NCBI RefSeq assembly: GCF_050389775.1
Contig: NZ_CP177144.1
Location: 3,038,001 to 3,102,000, forward strand
DNA: 64,000 nt
Direction of reading: 5' to 3'
Source of the DNA: Marinibacterium sp050389775
GTDB taxonomy: Bacteria > Pseudomonadota > Alphaproteobacteria > Rhodobacterales > Rhodobacteraceae
Shown: in pieces, positions 17,038 to 25,197 of the stretch
Position numbering within the stretch: position 1 is the stretch's first letter
How the letters are laid out: every line of letters starts with the position of its first letter
Program-made: the position numbers and the translations under genes
Notes under the pieces: generated by a model
What the model saw: the letters and a program-made list of their open reading frames with translations, nothing else
Told to the model about the DNA's origin: nothing
The model's database searches: none

Positions 17038-18491
17038 GGGTTGATCCCCCGCCATTCGCGCCCGTTGCGCCGCAAGAGCAGGTCGGCATCCGCCGGCCCC
17101 GCACTGCCCGAGGCATAGGATTTCGGCACGTCGTGACGGGCCTCCCAGCCTTCGATGATCGGATCGGTCCAGGCCCAGGCCGCCTCGACCTCGTCGCCGC
17201 GCATGAACAGGGTCTGGTTGCCCCGGATCACGTCCATGATCAGCCGTTCATAGGCATCGGCATGGTGGCCCTCGTCGCCCAGGGCTTCGGAAAAGGTCAT
17301 GTCCAGGGGCACATCCATCAGCCGCATGCCGCCCGGGCCCGGTTCCTTGATGGTCACGCCCAGGGTGATGCCCTCGTTGGGCTGCAGGCGGATCGACAGC
17401 ACGTTCTGGTGCTCGCCGGCCTCCGAGCCAAAGATCGAATGCGGCATGCTCTTGAACATGACGTTGATCACCGACGACCGCGCCTTAAGCCGCTTGCCGG
17501 TGCGCAGGTAGAACGGCGTGCCAGCCCACCGCCAGTTCGAAATCGTCGCGCGCATGGCGACATAGCTTTCGGTCCGCGACCGGGGGTTGCCCACGGCCTC
17601 GCGGTAGTCGGGAAAGGCCTGGGGGTCGTCCTCGGCGGCCTCGTACTGGCCGCGCACGATGTGATGCGGCGGCACCGGATCCAGCGCGCGGATGACCTTG
17701 AGCTTTTCATCCCGCACCGCATCGGGGTCGAATTTGGCGGGCGGCTCCATGGCGATCAGGCACAAGAGCTGCATCAGGTGGTTCTGCACCATGTCCCGCA
17801 TCGCACCGGAGGTATCGTAATATTCGCCCCGACCGCCGACGCCCACGGTCTCGGCCACGGTGATCTGGATGTGATCGACGAACTGGCTGTTCCAGAGCGG
17901 CTCGAACAGCATGTTGCCGAAGCGGATGGCCATCAGGTTCTGGACCGTTTCCTTGCCCAGGTAATGGTCTATCCGGTAGATCTGGCTTTCGTCGAACCAG
18001 GACGCCATCGTCCGGTTCAGCGCCCGGGCGGTTTCCAGGTTCTTGCCAAAGGGCTTTTCCACCACGATCCGGCTGGTGGCATCGGCCAGCCCATGCTGGC
18101 TGAGCCGTTCCGCGATATCGGCAAAAAGCGCCGGGGCCACCGAGAAATAGAACGCCCGGATCACATCGGGGCGCAATATGTCGCCCAGTTCGGACCAGCC
18201 GTCATCGCCCCGGGCGTCGATCTGGACGTAATCCAGCCGCGACAGGAACTCGCCGGTCCAGACCGGATCGGCCTCCGGCACGAATTCCTCCAGCGCGGCG
18301 GCGGCAAAGTCGCGGAACTCCTGCGACGACATCTCGCCCCGCGCCGCGCCGATCACCCGGGCCTCGGACGGCATCTGGCCGGCATGGAAACGGTGAAACA
18401 GGGCGGGAAGGATCTTGCGACGGGCCAGGTCTCCGGTGCCTCCGAAGATGACCAGGTCGAACGGATCCACGGGGATAACGCGCGATACCAT
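17034..18491 (-). CDS. zwf: Glucose-6-phosphate 1-dehydrogenase
   Basis: A 485-residue enzyme oxidising glucose 6-phosphate to 6-phosphogluconolactone with NAD(P)+. It has the dinucleotide motif FGGTGDLARRKILPAL, the EKPFG segment, and the active-site signature RIDHYLGKE. The start has GGGAGAAAGCTA just upstream; further in-frame codons upstream look non-coding. It is the first gene of zwf–pgl–pgi, with pgl translationally coupled to its end. The promoter must lie in the 220-base divergent gap shared with the radical SAM gene, but no clear -35/-10 pair stands out. Confidence 0.96.
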   Translation of the reverse strand: MVSRVIPVDPFDLVIFGGTGDLARRKILPALFHRFHAGQMPSEARVIGAARGEMSSQEFRDFAAAALEEFVPEADPVWTGEFLSRLDYVQIDARGDDGWSELGDILRPDVIRAFYFSVAPALFADIAERLSQHGLADATSRIVVEKPFGKNLETARALNRTMASWFDESQIYRIDHYLGKETVQNLMAIRFGNMLFEPLWNSQFVDHIQITVAETVGVGGRGEYYDTSGAMRDMVQNHLMQLLCLIAMEPPAKFDPDAVRDEKLKVIRALDPVPPHHIVRGQYEAAEDDPQAFPDYREAVGNPRSRTESYVAMRATISNWRWAGTPFYLRTGKRLKARSSVINVMFKSMPHSIFGSEAGEHQNVLSIRLQPNEGITLGVTIKEPGPGGMRLMDVPLDMTFSEALGDEGHHADAYERLIMDVIRGNQTLFMRGDEVEAAWAWTDPIIEGWEARHDVPKSYASGSAGPADADLLLRRNGREWRGINP

Positions 18492-18712
18492 TAGCTTTCT
18501 CCCATTTGTGCGGGACGATACCCGACATGGTGCAGGCGGTCGACAGGCCACCGCCTCTTTCGCTGATCTTCGCTGGACTGTTAGCGCAATCATGACAGGA
18601 AACAAAGAACTTATCACGAAATCGCCAGAAGGATGGGCCTGCGGGTTTCCATTCCGGCCCAGTTCGATAACGTCAATGGGACAAGAGGTTCCAGCATAAT
18701 GACGACAGGCAC

Positions 18713-19690
18713 ATGAAAGATCTCGCACATCCCGGCCAGCCGGGGGCCGACCGCCCCGCCGCCAACCAGGGCAAGTTCCGCGACCCGGCCGTCACTGCCG
18801 CCGGCGAGCCACGGGCGCGCGTGGCCCTGACCCGGCCCGAGACGCTGTGGTTCAACACCGGCACGCTGTGCAACATCACCTGCGAGAATTGCTACATCCT
18901 GTCCAGCCCGACCAATGACGCGATGGTCTACCTGACGGCCGATGACGTGGCCGATTACCTGGGCCAGCTGGCCGATCGCAACTGGCCGGTGACCGAGATC
19001 GGCTTTACCGGCGGAGAGCCGTTTCTCAATCCGCAGATGATCCAGATGGCCCGGCTGTCGCTGGAGGCCGGTTACAAGGTGCTGATCCTGACCAATGCCA
19101 TGCGCCCGATGATGCGTCCGGCCGTCCGCGCGGGCCTGGAACAACTGACCGCAGATTTCGGCGACCGGCTGACCCTGCGCATCTCGCTGGATCATTATAC
19201 CGCCGCGCGCCACGACGAAGAACGCGGTGCCGGGGCCTTTGACATCTCGCTGACGGGGATGGACTGGCTGCGCGACACCGGGCTGAGCCTGTCGGTGGCC
19301 GGGCGCACGCTCTGGCACGAGACCGAGGCCGAGGCCCGGGCCGGGTACGCGGCGCTCTTTGCCGAGCGGGGCTATGACATCGATGCCTTTGCCCCGGCGA
19401 CAACGGTGCTGTTCCCCGAGATGGACGAGGCTGTCGAGGTGCCCGAGATCACCACGGCCTGCTGGGGCATCCTGGGCAAGTCGCCCGACGACGTGATGTG
19501 CGCCTCGTCGCGGATGGTGGTGCGGCGCAAGGGGGCGGACCGGCCGGCGGTGCTGGCCTGCACCCTGCTGCCCTATGATGCGCAATTCGAACTGGGCACG
19601 ACCCTGGCCGAGGCCGAGGGAGACGTGGCGCTGAACCATCCCCATTGCGCCAAGTTCTGCGTGCTGGGCGGGGCGAGCTGTTCCGGCTGA
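18713..19690 (+). CDS. Radical SAM protein of unknown function with extra C-terminal cysteines
   Basis: A 325-residue radical SAM enzyme. The CxxxCxxC cluster motif is Cys53, Cys57, Cys60 (TLCNITCENCY); the SAM-contact motif is GFTGGEPFLNP. Further cysteines occur late in the chain, including Cys312, Cys316 and Cys323 in CAKFCVLGGASC at the end, plus three more between about 250 and 290. That pattern suggests an auxiliary iron–sulfur cluster of the SPASM/twitch kind. I see no short precursor-peptide gene beside it, and the substrate is unknown. It is divergent from zwf and convergent with usg, so probably monocistronic. Confidence 0.85.
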   Translation: MKDLAHPGQPGADRPAANQGKFRDPAVTAAGEPRARVALTRPETLWFNTGTLCNITCENCYILSSPTNDAMVYLTADDVADYLGQLADRNWPVTEIGFTGGEPFLNPQMIQMARLSLEAGYKVLILTNAMRPMMRPAVRAGLEQLTADFGDRLTLRISLDHYTAARHDEERGAGAFDISLTGMDWLRDTGLSLSVAGRTLWHETEAEARAGYAALFAERGYDIDAFAPATTVLFPEMDEAVEVPEITTACWGILGKSPDDVMCASSRMVVRRKGADRPAVLACTLLPYDAQFELGTTLAEAEGDVALNHPHCAKFCVLGGASCSG

Positions 19691-19710
19691 CCGTGCCGGT
19701 GGAGCCGTCG

Positions 19711-19745
19711 GGTTGGGATATTTTCAAAGAGAAAGAAGCAGCAGG
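19711..19745 (+). repeat. Dispersed A/G-rich intergenic element, copy B
   Basis: Reads GGTTGGGATATTTTC then AAAGAGAAAGAAGCAGCAGG. It starts 20 bases after the radical SAM stop, in the convergent gap with usg, and is followed by a GCGGGC/GCCCGC-type hairpin around 19756–19774. The rest of the gap to 19940 has no gene. Same family as copies at 14609, 23614 and 53515. Confidence 0.7.
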
Positions 19746-19940
19746 TCCGGCGCGGGCGGTGATGGCCCGCTTGTGTCGGCGTCGCGGGCGCTGGGCGGGA
19801 TGGGCTGCCGGCTCACGTAGTCTGTGCAGGGCGCGGTGGCTGGCCAGTTGCCGCTGGGGGCGCTGGTGGCCAGCCAGGTGCGGCTGTACGCGCTGGGCGC
19901 ACAGGCCAGCCGGGTTGGTGCCGGGCGCGATGGTTGGGCC

Positions 19941-20204
19941 TCAATGATAGGTGAATTCGCCCACGACGTTGCGCCATTCGCCGGATGTCAGCATCTTGCG
20001 ATGGGTGAAACGGACGGAATGCAACGGGCCCTCGATCTCGCGCTGCCAGAACTCGATAAAGGTGAAGAGCCGTGGGTGATCGGGGGCGATGTCATAGTCC
20101 TGCCAGACGAAACTGTTGAGAACATGGACATAATCCGGCATCCGGTAGAAGATTTCTGCCGTGGTCAGCCCGTAGCCCTTCAGCATCATTTCCGTTTCGG
20201 TCAT
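19941..20204 (-). CDS. Usg family small protein
   Basis: An 87-residue protein of the alphaproteobacterial Usg family, recognised by LTTAEIFYRMPDY, SFVWQDYDIAPDHPRL and FWQREIEGPLHSVR. The name comes from genes found near trp genes in some alphaproteobacteria, but no trp gene is present here and no biochemical role is established. No signal peptide or membrane segment is seen. It is divergent from gyrA across about 200 bases and convergent with the radical SAM gene. Confidence 0.85.
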   Translation of the reverse strand: MTETEMMLKGYGLTTAEIFYRMPDYVHVLNSFVWQDYDIAPDHPRLFTFIEFWQREIEGPLHSVRFTHRKMLTSGEWRNVVGEFTYH

Positions 20205-20328
20205 CTTGCTTCACTGCCTCTTGTCTGTTACCTCGCCCCCAGCTTTCCCAAACGGGATTAACTTTTCAATAAAAACAGGGTGTTGGCAGGTCGCGCCAGT
20301 GGCTGCCAAATGGGTCGGCCGGCAGCCA

Positions 20329-20358
20329 TTGCACCTGATGTGCCGGGTCTGCTAGAGT
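20329..20358 (+). promoter_or_regulatory. Candidate gyrA promoter
   Basis: TTGCAC and TAGAGT are separated by 18 bases, ending 44 bases before the gyrA GTG. Directly upstream, GGCTGCC and GGCAGCC form an inverted repeat (about 20301–20327). A sigma-70-type call from sequence only. Confidence 0.4.
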
Positions 20359-20402
20359 GCGACCACAAGATATAGACCCTGCAAAAAGAATGGGCACGAG
20401 AC

Positions 20403-23129
20403 GTGAGCGACACTCCCGAACCGCCTGAAAACGAAGACGAAAAGCCCGAACGCCCGGTCTTTGACGGCCCCTCCGTCTCGATCGAGGCCGAGATGCGGAA
20501 CTCGTATCTCGACTATGCGATGTCGGTCATCGTCAGCCGCGCGATCCCCGATCTGCGTGACGGGCTCAAGCCGGTGCACCGGCGCATCCTTTACGCGATG
20601 GACGAAGTCGGGAACTCGCACGACAAGCCCTACCGCAAATCCTCGCGGCCGGTGGCCGACGCGATGGGCAAGTACCACCCCCATGGCGACGGCGCGATCT
20701 ATGACGCGCTGGTGCGGATGGCGCAGGACTTTTCCATGTCGCTGCCGCTGCTGGACGGCCAGGGCAACTTTGGCTCGATGGACGGCGATCCGCCGGCGGC
20801 CTTCCGATATACCGAGGTGCGCCTGGCCCGGCCGGCGCGCGGGCTGCTGGATGACATCGACAAGGATACCGTCGATTTCCAGGACAATTACGACGGCAAG
20901 GACCGCGAACCGACGGTTCTGCCGGCGCGTTATCCGAACATGCTGGTCAATGGCGCCGAGGGCATTGCCGTCGGCATGGCCACGCGCATCCCGCCGCACA
21001 ACCTGGGCGAGGTGATCGACGCGACGCTGGCGCTGATCGAGGATCCCGATCTGACCTCGGAACAGCTGATCGACTATGTCCCTGCCCCCGATTTCCCGAC
21101 CGGAGGCCAGATCCTGGGCCGGTCGGGCGCGCGCAAGGCCTATATCGAAGGCCGGGGCAGCGTGATCATCCGGGCCAAGACCCATGTCGAAGAGCTCCGC
21201 AAGGACCGCTTTGCCATCATCATCGACGAGATCGCCTACCAGGTGAACAAGGCCGCGATGATCGAGAAGATCGCCGAAGCCGTGCGCGACAAGCGGATCG
21301 AGGGCATTGCCCATGTCCAGGACGAATCCGACCGGTCCGGCGTGCGCGTGGTGATCGAGCTGAAACGCGATGCCACGGCGGATGTCGTGCTGAACCAGCT
21401 GTGGCGGTTCACGCCGATGCAGGTGTCCTTTGGCTGCAACATGCTGGCCCTGAACGGCGGCCGGCCCGAACAGCTGACGCTGCGGGCCTTCCTGACGGCC
21501 TTCCTGGATTTCCGCGAGGATGTCATCGCCCGGCGCACGGCCTACCTGCTGCGCAAGGCCCGCGAGCGCAGCCATATCCTGTGCGGTCTGGCCGTGGCGG
21601 TGTCGAATGTCGACGAGGTGGTCGCCACGATCCGCGGTTCGGCCGATGCGGCGGAAGCCCGCGAGAAACTGATGACCCGCCGCTGGCCCGCCGCCGATAT
21701 CGCCGGCTACATCCAGCTGATCGACGATCCGACCCACCGGATGAACGAGGACGGCACCTATAACCTGTCGGAAACCCAGGCCCGGGCCATCCTGGAACTG
21801 CGCCTGCAGCGGCTGACCCAGCTGGGCGTGCGCGAGGTGACGGACGAGCTGGAAGAACTGGCCGCCAAGATCAAGGATTACCTCGACATCCTGGGTTCGC
21901 GCGAGCGGATCATGGAGATCATTTCCAACGAGCTGACCGAGATCAGGGATCAATTTGCCGTGCCTCGGCGGACCGAAATCATGGATTGGTCCGGCGACAT
22001 GGAAGACGAGGACCTGATCGAGCGCGAGGACATGGTCGTGACGGTCACCGCCGGCGGCTATATCAAGCGCACCCCGCTGGCCGATTTCCGGGCGCAGAAG
22101 CGCGGCGGCAAGGGCGTATCGGGTGGCGGGCTCAAGGACGAGGACGTGGTGACCACGCTCTTCGTGGCCAACACCCATACGCCGCTGCTGTTCTTCACGA
22201 CCGGGGGCATGGTCTACAAGCTGAAGACCTGGCGCCTGCCGGCCGGTGGGCGGACATCGCGGGGCAAGGCCATCGTCAACATCCTGCCGATCCCGCAGGG
22301 CGTGTCGATCGCGGCGATCATGCCGGTCGATCGGGACGAGGATGAATGGGCCGATCTCAACATCGTCTTTGCAACCTCGGCCGGTGACGTGCGGCGCAAC
22401 GCGCTGAGCGATTTCACCAATGTCATGCGCAACGGCAAGATCGCGATGGAACTGGCCGACGGGGTCGAGCTGGTGAACGCACGGATCGCATCCGAAGACG
22501 ATGACATCATGCTGGTCACCGACAGCGGCCGGGCGATCCGGTTCCGGACGACCGATGTGCGGGTCTTCAAGGGCCGCAAGTCGAACGGGGTGCGGGGCAT
22601 CCGGCTGAGCAATGGCGACAAGGTCGTGTCGATGGCCGTGATCCGACATTTCGAAGCCAGCCCGGACGAACGCGCGGCCTATCTCAAGATGCGCCGGCTG
22701 ATGGCCGGCGTGGTCGAGGATGCCGAGACCGACGAGGATGGCGGCAATGCCGACAGCCTGCTGCCGCAGGAGCGCTACGCCGAGATGTCGGCGGCCGAGA
22801 ACCTGATCCTGACGATCACCTCGCAGGGCTCGGGCAAGCTCAGCTCCAGCTTCGACTACCCGCTGCGCGGGCGCGGCGGCATGGGGGTCCAGGCGATGGA
22901 CAAGGCCATGCGCGGCGGGCCTCTGGTGGCCTCCTTCCCGGTGGAACTGGACGACCAGATCATGCTGGCCACCTCGCGTGGACAGTCGATCCGGGTGCCG
23001 GTCGACGGCATTTCCTTCCGCTCGCGCAATGCCGGCGGGGTCAAGGTGTTCAACACCGGTGAAGGCGAGGAAGTCGTCAGCGTGGCCTGGATCGCCGATC
23101 AGGGCAACGAGGAGGAGGGCGAGGATTAA
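20403..23129 (+). CDS. gyrA: DNA gyrase subunit A
   Basis: A 908-residue type II topoisomerase subunit, starting at GTG. The catalytic Tyr136 is in FRYTE. The GyrA box appears as QKRGGKG, which separates it from ParC, and six beta-pinwheel repeats make up the C-terminal half. The quinolone-determining region reads GKYHPHGDGAIYDALVRM; the residue equivalent to E. coli Ser83 is Gly97, while Asp87 is kept (Asp101). The N-terminus carries an acidic Glu/Pro-rich leader of about 20 residues and the C-terminus is acidic. It works with GyrB (not in this window) to introduce negative supercoils. Often supercoiling-controlled; no operator is visible. Confidence 0.97.
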   Translation: MSDTPEPPENEDEKPERPVFDGPSVSIEAEMRNSYLDYAMSVIVSRAIPDLRDGLKPVHRRILYAMDEVGNSHDKPYRKSSRPVADAMGKYHPHGDGAIYDALVRMAQDFSMSLPLLDGQGNFGSMDGDPPAAFRYTEVRLARPARGLLDDIDKDTVDFQDNYDGKDREPTVLPARYPNMLVNGAEGIAVGMATRIPPHNLGEVIDATLALIEDPDLTSEQLIDYVPAPDFPTGGQILGRSGARKAYIEGRGSVIIRAKTHVEELRKDRFAIIIDEIAYQVNKAAMIEKIAEAVRDKRIEGIAHVQDESDRSGVRVVIELKRDATADVVLNQLWRFTPMQVSFGCNMLALNGGRPEQLTLRAFLTAFLDFREDVIARRTAYLLRKARERSHILCGLAVAVSNVDEVVATIRGSADAAEAREKLMTRRWPAADIAGYIQLIDDPTHRMNEDGTYNLSETQARAILELRLQRLTQLGVREVTDELEELAAKIKDYLDILGSRERIMEIISNELTEIRDQFAVPRRTEIMDWSGDMEDEDLIEREDMVVTVTAGGYIKRTPLADFRAQKRGGKGVSGGGLKDEDVVTTLFVANTHTPLLFFTTGGMVYKLKTWRLPAGGRTSRGKAIVNILPIPQGVSIAAIMPVDRDEDEWADLNIVFATSAGDVRRNALSDFTNVMRNGKIAMELADGVELVNARIASEDDDIMLVTDSGRAIRFRTTDVRVFKGRKSNGVRGIRLSNGDKVVSMAVIRHFEASPDERAAYLKMRRLMAGVVEDAETDEDGGNADSLLPQERYAEMSAAENLILTITSQGSGKLSSSFDYPLRGRGGMGVQAMDKAMRGGPLVASFPVELDDQIMLATSRGQSIRVPVDGISFRSRNAGGVKVFNTGEGEEVVSVAWIADQGNEEEGED

Positions 23130-23179
23130 TCCTCGCTCAACCTCTGCCCCCTACCATGCGGCCCCGAACGGAGGGCCGC

Positions 23180-23533
23180 ATGATGAACCTTTACACCTGC
23201 CTGATCGACCTGAAGAACGAGGCCAAGGCGCTGAATTTCGCCATGGCGCTCGAGGCCTGGATGACGCACCTGCAGGACAAGGGTGTCATTGCCGGCTGGC
23301 AACTCTACCGGCGCAAGCTCAACCTGGCCTCGTCGGTGCACCGGGATTTCCTGTTGGAAATCGCGGTCGAGGACCTCACCCAGCTCGACCAGGCCTTTCG
23401 CACGCTGGCCTCCCATGACGACGAGGTCGAGCGGCTCTATCACACGGTGCACGAACAGATCCAGGCGGCCGATTTCGGGCTCTACCGCCCCTTCCCCGAC
23501 CCCGAGAGGGCCGAACGCATGGCCCTGGTCTGA
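23180..23533 (+). CDS. Small conserved protein (DUF6614-like)
   Basis: A 117-residue protein that begins MMNLYTCLIDLKNEAKALNF and ends in GLYRPFPDPERAERMALV. It resembles a small uncharacterised family common in Rhodobacterales, which I believe is DUF6614, though I cannot confirm that here. It looks cytosolic, mixed alpha/beta, without signal peptide or obvious catalytic motif. CGGAGGG precedes the first ATG; the second ATG one codon later is equally possible. It follows gyrA by 50 bases on the same strand and may be co-transcribed. Confidence 0.75.
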   Translation: MMNLYTCLIDLKNEAKALNFAMALEAWMTHLQDKGVIAGWQLYRRKLNLASSVHRDFLLEIAVEDLTQLDQAFRTLASHDDEVERLYHTVHEQIQAADFGLYRPFPDPERAERMALV

Positions 23534-23559
23534 CGCCGGGTACGATGCGCGGCGCCCTG

Positions 23560-23592
23560 CCTTCTTCTTGGCTGAAATACCCCTATCCAACC
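23560..23592 (-). repeat. Diverged copy of the intergenic element (copy E)
   Basis: On the minus strand it reads GGGGTATTTCAGCC followed by AAGAAGAAGG, a looser version of the A/G-rich element. It faces copy C, 22 bases away, in the opposite orientation. Confidence 0.5.
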
Positions 23593-23613
23593 GACGCCAA
23601 GGGCGGTGGGTTC

Positions 23614-23650
23614 GGGTTGGGATATTTAAGAAGAGAAAGAAGCAGCAAGG
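23614..23650 (+). repeat. Dispersed A/G-rich intergenic element, copy C
   Basis: Reads GGGTTGGGATATTTAAG then AAGAGAAAGAAGCAGCAAGG. It is followed at once by a hairpin (GCGCGCGG with CCCGCGCGC, about 23650–23674). It lies between the converging ends of the small protein gene and the M32 carboxypeptidase gene. Confidence 0.7.
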
Positions 23651-23696
23651 CGCGCGGAATGACACCCGCGCGCGACATGGTCATGGAAACTCCTGC

Positions 23697-23722
23697 GTAG
23701 GGCGGGGTTTACCCCGCCGCCC
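23697..23722. repeat. GTAGGGCGGGG palindromic element, copy 1
   Basis: GGCGGGG, TTTA, CCCCGCC with a leading GTAG forms a stable hairpin directly 3' of the M32 carboxypeptidase stop. A near-identical copy lies 3' of ppk2 at 35939. It probably stabilises the end of the message; no T run follows on the minus strand. Confidence 0.65.
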
Positions 23723-23727
23723 CGGTC

Positions 23728-25197
23728 TCACAGGTCGTAGAGCGCGGTGAACTTGGCCTCGAGATAGGACAGCAACGGCCCTTCGGACGGCGCGACGCCG
23801 CTGGCGCGTTCGATGACCTCGCGCGGGGTGTAAAGCCCGCCGTGGCGCTGCAGGTTCTCGCGCAGCCATCCCGTCGCGCCCGAGGTATCGCCAACCGCCA
23901 GCTGGGCATCCAGGTCGGGCACCGCGCGGCGCAGGGCCTCGTGCAGGCAGCCGGCATAGACATTGCCCAGGGCATAGGTTGGGAAATAGCCGAACAGCCC
24001 GACCGACCAATGCACATCCTGCAGCATGCCGTTCGACGGCTTGTCGACGGCGTAACCGAAATCGGCGGCAAACCGGTCGTTCCAGGCCGCTTCCAGGTCG
24101 CCCACGGCCAGGTCCCCCGACACCAGCGCGCGTTCCAGATCGAAGCGCAGCATGATGTGCAGGTTGTATTGCACCTCGTCCGCCTCGGTGCGGATATAAC
24201 CGTTCTGCACCCGGTTGGCCGCCGCATAGAACGCCTCGGCCCCGTCCAGCCCCAGCTGGCCAAAGGCCGCCCTGGCCTGTTCGTACATCCAGCCCGTAAA
24301 GGCCCGCGACCGGCCCAGCTGGTTCTCGTAGATCCGGCTCTGGCTTTCATGCACGCCCATCGACACGCCCTGCCCCAGCGGCGTCATCGCATAGGCCGGG
24401 TCGATGGCCAGCTCATAGGACGCATGGCCGACCTCGTGGATCGTCGAATAGAAGCAATTGAACGGATCGTCGGGATTGGTCCGCGTGGTGATCCGCACGT
24501 CCGATCCGCTGCCCGAGCTGAAGGGATGCACGGCCTTGTCGATCCGCCCGCGGCTGAAATCATAGCCAAAGGCCCGGGCCAGCTGTTCCGACACGGCCAT
24601 CTGGATCGCCGGATCAAAGGGCCCTTCCAGGCCACGGGGCAGCGGTTTTTCCAGGATCGCCGCACGAAGGGCCACCAGCCGGGGCCGCATGGCATCGAAG
24701 ATCGCCGCGATCTCGGCGCCCGAGCTGCCCGGTTCGTAATCCTGCACCAGCGCGTCATAGGCATCGCCGCCATCGGACAGCACCTCGGCCTCCTGCCGGC
24801 GCAGCGCCACCACCTGGGCCAGGGTCGGCAGGAAGGACGCCACGTCCTGGGCCTCGCGGGCCTCGGCCCAGATGCCCTGGGCCACCGAGGTCAGCCGGGC
24901 CAGTTCGCGGGCCAGGTCGGCCGGCACGCGGGTGGCCCTGTCATAGCTGCGCCGGATCTCGCGCAGCTGGGCCCGCCCGACGGCATCACCCGGTTCCGCC
25001 GCGGCCAGCCAGTCGCCGACCCGCGGATCGGAGCGGCGGGCATGCAGCACGGTTTCCATCGCGGCCATTTCCTCGCCGCGCTGCTGGGCCGCGCCCCGGG
25101 GCATCATGGTCTCCTGGTCCCAGCCCAGCCGCATGGAGATCATCTTCAGTGCTTCCGTCTCACGTGTGAAAGCCATCAGGTCATCGTAAGCACTCAT
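23728..25197 (-). CDS. M32 family metallocarboxypeptidase
   Basis: A 489-residue carboxypeptidase of the Taq type, removing C-terminal residues from peptides in the cytoplasm. The zinc site is HEVGH (His254, His258) with Glu284 in HESQSR as third ligand; HPF (residues 224–226), DVRITTR and GVHESQSR are family motifs. Length is standard for M32. Its start overlaps the ctaA stop as ATGA, an odd functional pairing but one that implies coupled translation. The 3' side carries two kinds of palindromic element. Confidence 0.95.
   Translation of the reverse strand: MSAYDDLMAFTRETEALKMISMRLGWDQETMMPRGAAQQRGEEMAAMETVLHARRSDPRVGDWLAAAEPGDAVGRAQLREIRRSYDRATRVPADLARELARLTSVAQGIWAEAREAQDVASFLPTLAQVVALRRQEAEVLSDGGDAYDALVQDYEPGSSGAEIAAIFDAMRPRLVALRAAILEKPLPRGLEGPFDPAIQMAVSEQLARAFGYDFSRGRIDKAVHPFSSGSGSDVRITTRTNPDDPFNCFYSTIHEVGHASYELAIDPAYAMTPLGQGVSMGVHESQSRIYENQLGRSRAFTGWMYEQARAAFGQLGLDGAEAFYAAANRVQNGYIRTEADEVQYNLHIMLRFDLERALVSGDLAVGDLEAAWNDRFAADFGYAVDKPSNGMLQDVHWSVGLFGYFPTYALGNVYAGCLHEALRRAVPDLDAQLAVGDTSGATGWLRENLQRHGGLYTPREVIERASGVAPSEGPLLSYLEAKFTALYDL

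Noticed and set aside
20352..22649. A 765-codon open frame on the minus strand opposite gyrA
   Set aside because: His/Asp/Gly/Arg-rich composition typical of antisense frames in GC-rich genes; gyrA on the plus strand is unambiguous.
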